Assembly (NCBI GenBank): GCA_002496475.1
Contig: DAJV01000109.1
Coordinates: 7,399 to 14,639 of the forward strand
Length of the DNA: 7,241 bases
From: Vulcanisaeta sp. UBA163
GTDB taxonomy: Archaea; Thermoproteota; Thermoprotei; Thermoproteales; Thermocladiaceae
Reading direction: 5' to 3'
Shown here one piece after another: positions 1-6,292 of this stretch. The first letter of the stretch is position 1; every line of letters begins with the position of its first letter. The notes beneath the pieces were generated by a model. The model was not told where the DNA came from. It searched no databases and saw nothing but the letters and a program-made list of their open reading frames with translations. A program made the translations under genes and the position numbers.

Positions 1-752
1 TTATATATTGAGTAAATAATGTTTGTCTGGAATAGGTCCAGGAATATTACTACGAATATGAATATCGTTGCATAACCATAAACAATCAGTATATGCATTA
101 TCCAGTTTAGGGTATTTCTATTGCACTTCAACATCCTAACCTGTGCCAGGAAGTGCGGCACCACGGTCCTTATTAACTCCCTTATACACGTTATAAAGGA
201 TATACCCCTAACCGCAACTGTGAGTCTATACATCCTATAAACATTGGTTAATAATATGGCGGAAAGCACTACCAGTATTGATACATCGCCTAATTCAACA
301 ATATGCGGCGGCAGGAAGGAATCTATATCCACACTTGTGAGGATAATAGGTCCGTGTACTAAGTATACACCGAGTACTGTGATGGCAAAGAGGAGGATTG
401 TTGAGATGAATTCCACTATTTTTGACCTGTAGAACCTCCTTGAGAAACCTGTGAAGTCATAGCGAGTGGTCAGGTACCTCCTAACAGCCATCATAAAACC
501 AGCCGGATCCGCACCCCTTGGACACGTCTCCGTACATTCACCGCAGTAATAGCATAACCAAGACTCAGTACCTGAGACCAACTTATCCTCAAGCCCAAGC
601 ATTGCATATCTTATTACCTTCCTTGGGAACTCATGCCCCTCCTGGGACAGGGGACATGTAGCAGTACAGACTCCACAACTATAGCAGGCCGACACATCGA
701 ACGCGCCCAACTCCCTTAACTCATCCATTAGCTTAGGATTTACCTTAGCCAT
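1..752 (-). CDS. qmoC: QmoC-like HdrC ferredoxin/membrane fusion, 3' end cut by the window
   Basis: Reading from the ATG at 752, an open frame of 250 residues runs off the left edge with no stop. Residues 1-95 form an HdrC-type dicluster ferredoxin domain. It has two complete CxxCxxCxxxCP motifs (C23/C26/C29/C33 and C67/C70/C73/C77), each binding a [4Fe-4S] cluster. The rest is membrane protein, with hydrophobic helices near 112-132, 155-172 and 217-240. H220 in the third helix could be a heme b ligand. An HdrC domain fused to an HdrE/nitrate-reductase-gamma-like membrane domain is the QmoC architecture, which passes electrons between quinones and cytoplasmic HdrA-like partners. QmoC proteins are longer, so roughly 130-150 residues are probably missing. 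The start overlaps the upstream winged-helix gene by 8 bp and has GGTG (759-762) six bases before it. A fused membrane HdrC of another Hdr-type complex is the main alternative. Confidence 0.82.
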   Translation of the reverse strand, partial: MAKVNPKLMDELRELGAFDVSACYSCGVCTATCPLSQEGHEFPRKVIRYAMLGLEDKLVSGTESWLCYYCGECTETCPRGADPAGFMMAVRRYLTTRYDFTGFSRRFYRSKIVEFISTILLFAITVLGVYLVHGPIILTSVDIDSFLPPHIVELGDVSILVVLSAILLTNVYRMYRLTVAVRGISFITCIRELIRTVVPHFLAQVRMLKCNRNTLNWIMHILIVYGYATIFIFVVIFLDLFQTNIIYSIY

Positions 753-1038
753 GAGTCCCACCCCTTAACCTATACCTGTAATAACCATCATCGGTCTTCC
801 CGGTGGGCTCAATTAATCCATACTTAAACATGGTCATGAGATGCCAAAAGACAACGCTCTCAGGAAGCCCTGTTTTAACCGATACCTCCTTAACGGTTAA
901 TTCACCGTCCCTTCTTAGGCAATTAATGATCTTGCTTCTTACCGCCGTTAATTCCTTAACGTAATCCGTAAGCTCCTTAGGCGGTTGAGTCCCAAGCTCC
1001 CTCTTTAACCCATCTATTGTGAGTTCCCTCCTAGGCAT
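745..1038 (-). CDS. Small winged helix-turn-helix protein inside the qmo-like operon
   Basis: From ATG 1038 the protein has 97 residues and looks soluble, with no signal peptide or membrane segment. Residues about 31-92 read as a winged-helix domain: helix 1 around TAVRSKIINCLRR, a helix-turn-helix around TVKEVSVKTGLPESVVFWHL, then a wing hairpin around GKTDDGYYRYRL. The likely role is DNA binding, perhaps autoregulation of the operon; this is inferred from fold only, and I do not recognise a named family. The frame can be extended to a GTG at 1047. I prefer ATG 1038 because GGTG at 1045-1048 then sits six bases upstream, the same spacing as in neighbouring genes. With this start the gene overlaps the QmoB-like gene by 8 bp and qmoC by 8 bp, so the three are almost certainly co-transcribed and translationally coupled. 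Confidence 0.85.
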   Translation of the reverse strand: MPRRELTIDGLKRELGTQPPKELTDYVKELTAVRSKIINCLRRDGELTVKEVSVKTGLPESVVFWHLMTMFKYGLIEPTGKTDDGYYRYRLRGGTHG

Positions 1039-3001
1039 GGGCGCCACCTGCTGCTCTTATCATATCCTCAATCTGCGTATTCCTAAGGCCCCTAAGTTGC
1101 ATGGCACCGCTTGGGCACACGGCAACGCAGGCACCGCAACCCTTACAAAGCGCCTCATTAACCCACGCCCTCTTACCACCTGCCTCATTCCTAATCTCAA
1201 TGGCGCCATAGGTACACTCACTCACGCATAATCCGGAGCCCCTGCACCTATCTTGGTCAACATAGGCAACAAACGGCTCCAACTCTGTATACCCCTTTAG
1301 AACCAGTGACATTGTTTTTGCAGCAGCCGCCGATGCGGATGCCAGGGTCTCACTGATACCACGTGGTGCCTGTGCAGTACCGGCAATGAATATTCCGCTC
1401 AGCATAGTCTCCACAGGCCTAAGCTTTGGATGAACTTCCTGGAGAAAACCATCAATGCCCCTGGATATCTTCATCCTCTCTGCGATGTATACCGTACCAT
1501 CCGATGGCTCCATCCCAGTAACAAGAACTACTAAATCAACGGGTAATTCCAACTCCGTATGTTCTGTTAAAACATCCCTAACCTTAACAATGGGTTTACC
1601 ATTGTCATACAAAACCCGGGGCTCACCCTCGTCAACATCATACTTTATGAATATTTGACCCTGCCTACTCGCCTCTTCAAACAAAATTTCATTTAATCCA
1701 TAAGACCTAACATCCCTAACTACATGGTAAATCTTAACATCCCTCATTAACTCCTTAATGATTGCTGCAACATCCAGCGCGGCTACGCAACAGTACCTTG
1801 AGCAGTACTCATTCGCCCTCCTACCCTCCTCCCTCCTTTGCCTACTTCCCACGCAGTAAATGAAGGCTATACTCCTCGGCCTCTTACCATTAATAACCAC
1901 ATCACCGTACTTGTTGAGCATACCCACCAACTCCTGAAGCGTAATTACACCAGGCAATCCATACCCATACTCACCCTTTTCAGGCCTGTATGGTTTAAAT
2001 CCAGTGGCTACGACTATTGCACCAACCCTTAAATGAATGACCTGCGGTTCCTGTGAAAAATCAACCTTACCACATGCCTTAGCGCACAAGCCACATTTAT
2101 CACATAATGCCATATCTATTGCTGGTATCTCGGGATACGCACCATTGAATGGCGGTAGCACTAATGCTGTTCTCTCGGAGATCCCAAAACTGAATTCATC
2201 CCTGGTCTTCCTCGGGCATACTCTTCTAAGTTCCTCAATCTCATGTTCACTAGGCTTGTCCCTGAAATAACGTGGATTCACCCTAATGGTAACATCGAAG
2301 TTACCCACATAGCCAGACACATTCTCTATCTCGGCATTCGTGTATATTGCCACATTACTCATCCTCCTAAGTCTCCCTATTAACTCCCTCACTATGTCAA
2401 TGGCGGTTCTTTCATATGGAAACACCTTAATTTTACCTATCCTAGCAGCATTACCACCAAGGAATGGAGCACGTTCAACGAGATATACCGTAAGTCCTGA
2501 CTCGGCTAGGTCCAATGCCGCCCTTAACCCAGCTATACCCCCACCAATTACAAGTACTGAACGTTCACAATTCACCCTAATCCTGTTTAGGGGCTCGGCA
2601 TGCCTTAGATAAGCTATCGCCGCCCTAACCTGCCTTATCGCCTTATTCGTAGCCTCCTCCTTATTGTCCTCATGAACCCACGAACACTCCTCCCTAATAT
2701 CAACATGGTAATACATGTACGGATTACCACCGGCCCTCGTTATTGCAGCCCTAAACGTCGCCTCATGAAGCCTCGGGGAACATGAAGCAACAACAACAGC
2801 ATTCACCCTACCACTCCTTACATCATCCTCAATCAACTTCTGACCAGCCTCAGAGCACATGAACATGAAGTCCCTGGCAACAACCACGTCCTCCTCCTTG
2901 CCTGCCTCCTCGGCTACCCTCCTCACATTAACAACATCAGAAATATTGCCACCGCAATGACACACGTACACCCCAATCCTAATTCCATTACCTCCCTTCA
3001 T
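1031..3001 (-). CDS. qmoB: Long HdrA-like FAD/iron-sulfur protein (QmoB-like, without the MvhD domain)
   Basis: A 656-residue cytoplasmic HdrA-family flavoprotein (numbering from ATG 3001). The N-terminal domain (about 1-130) has the HdrA cysteines C14, C16, C49 (CSEAGQ) and C74 (CSPRLHE). The FAD-binding domain begins with GGGIAG at 153-158. An inserted ferredoxin region (about 240-315) has one complete set, C300/C303/C306/C310, where HdrA normally has two. C383 (CVGSR) and C400/C404/C405 (CSRYCC) match the HdrA cluster in the thioredoxin-reductase-like domain. A C-terminal ferredoxin follows: C586/S589/C592/C596, with serine in place of the second cysteine, and an intact C619/C622/C625/C629P. 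QmoB proteins in sulfate reducers usually end in an MvhD domain; here that domain is a separate gene upstream. The likely role is passing electrons between QmoA, MvhD and QmoC. ATG 3001 is chosen over GTG 3004 because GAGGTG (3009-3014) ends seven bases upstream. It overlaps the QmoA-like gene by 14 bp. The alternative is a generic HdrA subunit. Confidence 0.85.
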   Translation of the reverse strand: MKGGNGIRIGVYVCHCGGNISDVVNVRRVAEEAGKEEDVVVARDFMFMCSEAGQKLIEDDVRSGRVNAVVVASCSPRLHEATFRAAITRAGGNPYMYYHVDIREECSWVHEDNKEEATNKAIRQVRAAIAYLRHAEPLNRIRVNCERSVLVIGGGIAGLRAALDLAESGLTVYLVERAPFLGGNAARIGKIKVFPYERTAIDIVRELIGRLRRMSNVAIYTNAEIENVSGYVGNFDVTIRVNPRYFRDKPSEHEIEELRRVCPRKTRDEFSFGISERTALVLPPFNGAYPEIPAIDMALCDKCGLCAKACGKVDFSQEPQVIHLRVGAIVVATGFKPYRPEKGEYGYGLPGVITLQELVGMLNKYGDVVINGKRPRSIAFIYCVGSRQRREEGRRANEYCSRYCCVAALDVAAIIKELMRDVKIYHVVRDVRSYGLNEILFEEASRQGQIFIKYDVDEGEPRVLYDNGKPIVKVRDVLTEHTELELPVDLVVLVTGMEPSDGTVYIAERMKISRGIDGFLQEVHPKLRPVETMLSGIFIAGTAQAPRGISETLASASAAAAKTMSLVLKGYTELEPFVAYVDQDRCRGSGLCVSECTYGAIEIRNEAGGKRAWVNEALCKGCGACVAVCPSGAMQLRGLRNTQIEDMIRAAGGAHA

Positions 3002-4364
3002 CACTAACCACCTCCACTGGCGCCGCCTCCTCCCTGAGAGATTTTAGGTAAGCCGCACACCTCGCAGCGGCTGACGCCGCCTCCAATATTGTGTCAGGGA
3101 TATCCTTCGGGCCCGTTGCGCAGCCTGCGGCGAATACACCCTCGATATTCGTCTGCGTGGGCGTTGACGGGTTAATCCTTATGAAACCAAGCTCATCCGT
3201 CTCCAGCCTCGCGCCATGAATAATTGAAACAACATCATCATTATTCGGCAGCAAACCTACGGATAAGATCACGAGATCATGCTCTGCGGACTTTACCCTC
3301 CCCTCATCAATGTCCTCATAAACCACCCTAACATTACCATTGGGTAACCCCTCGACCCTTGCCACCCTACCACGCACGAACCTGACGCCCATGGCCCTCG
3401 CCTTCTGGTAGAACTCCTCGAAACCCTTACCATAGGCCCTTATATCCATACAATAAATAGTCACATCAGCCAGAGGTAACGCGCCGAGGATTAACTGAGC
3501 CTGTTTTATTGAGTACATGCAGCAAACCTGGGAGCACCTTGGGTTACCCACAGTCCTATCCCTAGACCCAACACAAAGTACATACCCAATGCTACTTGGT
3601 TCCTTACCATCCGATGGCCTAAGTACTGAGTTGAATGGCCTAGTTGGTGATAATAACCTCTCCATCTGCATTGCCGTTATTACATTCGGGACCTTACCAT
3701 AACCATACTGCCCCTTCCTCTCAGCAGGGAACAACCTATACCCAGTGGCTATTATTATTGCATGCGCCTTGACCCTATATATCCTGGGCCTCTGTGTGAA
3801 GTCAATGGCGCCAGCAGGGCACGCCCTTTCGCATTGCCCGCAGAATATGCAGTTATCTATATCAATCACGGCCTTCTTTGGCACGGCAGTATCGAATGGG
3901 ATATACGCAGCCCTCCTCCCCCTAAGGCCGTAATCATACTCCTTAGGTAGGACCACGGGACAGACATCCTCACAGGTGCCGCACCCCGTACACAATTCCT
4001 CATTAATGAATCTCGGCCTTCTCAACACAATGACCTCAAAGTCGCCTCTGCCCCTAACATCAATCTTGGTAATCTCCGAGTACGTCCATAGGTCTATGTT
4101 TGGGTGGTGAGCTGCAGCGGCCATTTTCGGCGTCGAAATGCAACTGGCGCAATCGAGTGTTGGGAATACCTTACTCAATAGGAACATTTTACCTCCTATC
4201 GTAGGCTCCCTCTCAACAAGCAATACCTTAAACCCCATCTCGGCCAGGTCAAGTGAAGCCTCCATACCCGCAATACCACCACCAATCACCACAACATCAT
4301 AATTAAGTAAACCAGGGACGAACTCCGCCCTCTCAAGGATTTTCCGTGATATATTACTCCTCAT
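2988..4364 (-). CDS. qmoA: Short HdrA-like FAD/iron-sulfur protein (QmoA-like)
   Basis: A 458-residue HdrA-family flavoprotein that lacks the N-terminal iron-sulfur domain and the C-terminal ferredoxin of full-length HdrA, which is the QmoA layout. The FAD motif GGGIAG is at 28-33 and VEREPTIGGKM follows at 50-60. The HdrA signature FPTLDCASCI is at 67-76 (C72, C75). The inserted ferredoxin region has two complete sets: C125/C128/C131/C135P and C172/C175/C178/C182P. C264 (CVGSR) and C277/C281/C282 (CSQVCC) supply the cluster site of the thioredoxin-reductase-like domain. The C-terminal flavin segment GPKDIPDTILEAASAAA is at 418-434. It should form a cytoplasmic electron-transfer unit with the QmoB-like protein. 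The start overlaps the MvhD-like gene by 11 bp and is preceded by GGTG with a seven-base spacer. Automatic annotation would probably call it heterodisulfide reductase subunit A. Confidence 0.87.
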   Translation of the reverse strand: MRSNISRKILERAEFVPGLLNYDVVVIGGGIAGMEASLDLAEMGFKVLLVEREPTIGGKMFLLSKVFPTLDCASCISTPKMAAAAHHPNIDLWTYSEITKIDVRGRGDFEVIVLRRPRFINEELCTGCGTCEDVCPVVLPKEYDYGLRGRRAAYIPFDTAVPKKAVIDIDNCIFCGQCERACPAGAIDFTQRPRIYRVKAHAIIIATGYRLFPAERKGQYGYGKVPNVITAMQMERLLSPTRPFNSVLRPSDGKEPSSIGYVLCVGSRDRTVGNPRCSQVCCMYSIKQAQLILGALPLADVTIYCMDIRAYGKGFEEFYQKARAMGVRFVRGRVARVEGLPNGNVRVVYEDIDEGRVKSAEHDLVILSVGLLPNNDDVVSIIHGARLETDELGFIRINPSTPTQTNIEGVFAAGCATGPKDIPDTILEAASAAARCAAYLKSLREEAAPVEVVSDEGR

Positions 4365-4779
4365 GCGCCCTCACCCTAATGGGTCCTAGTTCCATTAATC
4401 TGGAATAGAAATCATTTAACAACCTAGTAAAGGCCTCACCGCATACAGAACATATGGCAGCCATCTTAACCCTCTCAGGCTCTATACTCCTGTTACTCAA
4501 CAACTCCTGGGCCTCCTTAACACGCCTTGCAGTTCTGTCAGTACAATCCGTTAGGTATGGGCAATCCGTACCATCAGCAGCCACAAAAACCCCATCGAAA
4601 CCACTCTCGAGCGCCAACAATATCCACTCGGGTCTTATCATTGATGAACATGGAACCCTAATAATCGTTGTCTGCGCAGGATAGCTTAAATGCATTAAGC
4701 CTGCTGAGCACACTCCAGGGTCTGAGATTATATTAGTCGTGAAAATAAGAATTTGTGGACTTGATTTTTTAACACTCAT
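4354..4779 (-). CDS. Stand-alone MvhD/FlpD-family iron-sulfur protein (hydrogenase delta-subunit type)
   Basis: A 141-residue protein resembling the MvhD/FlpD family (methyl-viologen-reducing hydrogenase delta subunit). These small [2Fe-2S] proteins deliver electrons to HdrA and also occur as the C-terminal domain of QmoB. Family hallmarks seen: a cysteine early in strand 1 (C24), the YPAQTTIIRVPCSSMI stretch with C44, FDGVFVAADGTDCPYLTDC with C73 and C79, PERVKMAAICSVCGE with C110 and C113, and a closing LGP. It has no signal peptide or membrane helix. It starts 19 bp after tusA, with GGTG four bases before the ATG, and its 3' end overlaps the QmoA-like gene by 11 bp, which implies co-translation with its expected partner. 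It is the probable electron connector between the HdrA-like pair and an unidentified donor or acceptor. Being separate from the QmoB-like protein is notable. Confidence 0.85.
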   Translation of the reverse strand: MSVKKSSPQILIFTTNIISDPGVCSAGLMHLSYPAQTTIIRVPCSSMIRPEWILLALESGFDGVFVAADGTDCPYLTDCTDRTARRVKEAQELLSNRSIEPERVKMAAICSVCGEAFTRLLNDFYSRLMELGPIRVRAHEE

Positions 4780-4798
4780 CTCTCACCATCTCCTCTCG

Positions 4799-5074
4799 CT
4801 ACTTCGTTCTCTTTACGAATATTCTCCAGTAACCTGGCTCCTCTATTGTACCTAGGTACACGTGCCCCATCTTCCTAGCCCAGAGGGGTAGGTCCCTCTT
4901 CGTGCCTGGGTCCGACGAGAGGACCTCAAGTATACCTCCAACCGGTACCTCGGTTATTGCCTGCTTTGCCGCAAGGAGTGGGCCAGGGCATGACATGCCC
5001 CTGGCATCCACGGTCCTGTTTGGCTTGAGCTTCCTGAGCTCCTCGGGATTCAGTTCACCCTTCATCTCACTCAT
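4799..5074 (-). CDS. tusA: TusA-family sulfur carrier protein
   Basis: A 91-residue small cytoplasmic protein of the TusA/SirA family. The diagnostic motif MSCPGPLL is at 27-34, with the persulfide-carrying cysteine C29, and the following helix has the usual AAKQAI pattern. The remaining segments, GGILEVLSSDPGTKRDLPLWARKMGH and a final strand EEPGYWRIFVKR, fit the TusA beta-alpha-beta fold. TusA proteins accept sulfane sulfur or thiosulfate on this cysteine and pass it to partner enzymes; in archaeal sulfur oxidisers they are encoded beside DsrE-family and Hdr-like genes. Here tusA lies 10 bp after the DsrE-like gene. Its GGTG overlaps the DsrE stop region and ends seven bases before the ATG, so the two are probably translated together. 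The family call is secure. The actual sulfur donor and acceptor are inferred. Confidence 0.95.
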   Translation of the reverse strand: MSEMKGELNPEELRKLKPNRTVDARGMSCPGPLLAAKQAITEVPVGGILEVLSSDPGTKRDLPLWARKMGHVYLGTIEEPGYWRIFVKRTK

Positions 5075-5084
5075 GTTCCATCAC

Positions 5085-5507
5085 CTACACGAAGAGTGTT
5101 ATGTCGGCCTCAGACATCTTCTCCATCCATTCACCAGCGCCTATTATGTCGTCGACCAAGTCGACGAAATCCTCCTTCTTGGCGTTCCATATGTTGGCCG
5201 CCGTTGAGCATACGTAAATCCTTAAGTTACCTGCCTTCTTGGCCTCTCTAAGTAGTTCAAACCATGCCGGTAACCTCAACTCCTGTAATCTCCTACCCAC
5301 CTCAGGGCTCAGGTTCTGGAACTCACTGAAGTTCATGTTCTTCTGCATAACATCCTTCTTGAAGGCATACGCTCCCCATAACTGGAGGAAGAGTTCAACC
5401 TCCATGCCCATAGCCACCGCGCCGGAAACAAGCATGGCCAATCCAGTTAACCTATCCACGCTTCCCGAGAACACGGCAACCGTCATCCTCTTCTGTTTAC
5501 CACCCAT
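5085..5507 (-). CDS. DsrE-family (DsrE2/DsrE3-like) sulfur-transfer protein
   Basis: A 140-residue protein from ATG 5507. It has the DsrE fold pattern: strand TVAVFSGSVDRL near the N-terminus, a hydrophobic helix and strand around GLAMLVSGAVAMGMEVELF, and the C-terminal segment NLRIYVCSTAANIW followed by DIIGAGEWMEKMSEADITLFV. C100 is the only cysteine and sits where DsrE2/DsrE3 proteins keep their reactive thiol, so it is the expected persulfide or thiosulfonate carrier. The neighbouring tusA suggests a DsrE-TusA transfer pair. The frame stays open to a TTG at 5519 and a GTG at 5516, but GGTG at 5514-5517 reads as the ribosome binding site, six bases before ATG 5507. A third possibility, ATG 5486, would start exactly at the conserved core. 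This is the first gene of the operon. The subfamily (DsrE2 or DsrE3) cannot be settled by eye. Confidence 0.87.
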   Translation of the reverse strand: MGGKQKRMTVAVFSGSVDRLTGLAMLVSGAVAMGMEVELFLQLWGAYAFKKDVMQKNMNFSEFQNLSPEVGRRLQELRLPAWFELLREAKKAGNLRIYVCSTAANIWNAKKEDFVDLVDDIIGAGEWMEKMSEADITLFV

Positions 5508-5513
5508 GTTATT

Positions 5514-5517
5514 CACC
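5514..5517 (-). promoter_or_regulatory. Ribosome binding site that fixes the DsrE-like start
   Basis: GGTG on the minus strand ends six bases before ATG 5507. The same GGTG with a 4-7 base spacer precedes all seven genes of the operon, so it is used here to prefer ATG 5507 over the in-frame TTG and GTG codons it overlaps. Confidence 0.65.
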
Positions 5518-5520
5518 AAC

Positions 5521-5547
5521 CTTTATATATTCAAGTGAATAATAAAC
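5521..5547 (-). promoter_or_regulatory. Probable operon promoter with two candidate TATA elements
   Basis: The minus strand upstream of the DsrE-like gene is very AT-rich. GTTTATTATT (5538-5547) lies about 26 bases before position 5517, so initiation there would give a leader of roughly 10 bases that just includes the GGTG site. A better-looking box, ATATATAAAG (5521-5530), is so close to the gene that normal archaeal spacing would put initiation near 5500, downstream of ATG 5507. That would fit only the alternative ATG at 5486. The region is a convincing promoter candidate, but which box is used is unresolved. Confidence 0.5.
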
Positions 5548-5565
5548 AGTATTTCACGCCAAATG

Positions 5566-5586
5566 TAGAATAATAAAAATATTCTA
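5566..5586. repeat. Perfect inverted repeat upstream of the operon promoter
   Basis: TAGAATA and TATTCTA are perfect 7-bp complementary arms (5566-5572 and 5580-5586) around a 7-bp AT-only spacer. The centre lies about 60 bp upstream of the likely start of the DsrE-led operon, a place where an activator or repressor could bind. On the minus strand the spacer reads as a T-run, so it could instead be a weak terminator for whatever once lay upstream. Confidence 0.4.
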
Positions 5587-5645
5587 ATACTCGATAATAT
5601 AATTAAACCATACAAGTCCATTCATTACTATACATTTAAATTAAC

Positions 5646-6162
5646 TTAACCAAGGAACATGAAAATACTAACCCAATCATTAATCCCTTTAATTATCCTC
5701 CCAAATTCAACAGACACCAACACAATGAGCAACACCGCAAAAACACCAAGGCTAACACATCAGTTACTAATTCGTATGCACCACCGAACATCATAGAAAC
5801 CGCTAAACAACCTCTTCATTACATTCATTAAAAACATGAAACCCAAAACCTCCCTAATCCACCTGCGCATCTCATTACCAGTCACCCCACAAACCTTTGA
5901 GTAAATGAGTAGGTCCTCGTAATCAGTCAAATCTATCCAAACGCTAAACCCTTGAGGAACATAATCAATAATCCATCACATAGGCCAAGCTGGAGGTGGG
6001 ACTTATTTGTGCCGACAACATCCTCATGAGCGTAATCTTACCAGCACCATTTAGACTAAACATTGCAAAGATCTCACACTCACCAATACTCAAAGAATCA
6101 TCAAGGACCCTTATGTTATTATTATAAACCATTATCAAATTACGAACCTTAATAACGCACAT
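5646..6162 (-). pseudogene. Decayed ABC-transporter locus: broken ATPase and possible permease tail
   Basis: From ATG 6162 the minus strand encodes an ABC ATPase N-terminus (VIKVRNLIMVYNNNIRVLDD) with a Walker A remnant SLNGAGKIT, where the family has GPNGAGKTT, followed by LMRMLSAQISPTSS. The frame hits TGA at 5965-5967. The conserved sequence resumes in another frame at about 5969: DYVPQGFSVWIDLTDYEDLL, then GFMFLMNVMKRLFSG, which matches the Q-loop region and the approach to the ABC signature. About 15 residues seem lost at the junction. The signature itself is garbled, a TGA follows at 5760-5762, and Walker B and the H-loop are absent. In the same frame a hydrophobic stretch (GVFAVLLIVLVSVEFG) then runs to a TAA at 5646-5648 and could be the last helix of the partner permease. 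Frameshift, deletion and altered Walker A together make this a dead gene. The permease part is the weakest element. Confidence 0.72.
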
Positions 6163-6213
6163 ATTAATCAATTACGATAGAAACAACGCATCACTTAAAT
6201 TACCTACTCTCAA

Positions 6214-6280
6214 TGTTTGCATGCTTACGAGACTAAAAACACACAAATCGTGCTAAACTATATCGTGTTTGCGACTAAAA
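6214..6280. repeat. Degenerate direct repeat TGTTTGC ... GACTAAAA
   Basis: TGTTTGC (6214-6220) followed after ten bases by GACTAAAA (6231-6238) recurs as TGTTTGC directly joined to GACTAAAA (6266-6280). The word ATCGTG also occurs twice between them. This could be a decayed tandem duplication or paired protein-binding sites; function is unknown. Confidence 0.35.
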
Positions 6281-6292
6281 TTAAATTCATGA

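Noticed and set aside
2988..4364. Reading the short HdrA as a truncated or broken gene
   Set aside because: The frame is intact, all core FAD and cluster motifs are present, and the shorter layout is normal for QmoA-type proteins.
1019..5538. Many plus-strand open frames of 60-101 codons across the operon
   Set aside because: They lie antisense to minus-strand genes with clear cysteine motifs and conserved domains, and none shows a recognisable domain.
5659..5796. Small plus-strand open frame of 45 codons opposite the ABC remnant
   Set aside because: It has no ribosome binding site and no recognisable protein features, and it lies antisense to a stretch explained by pseudogene sequence.
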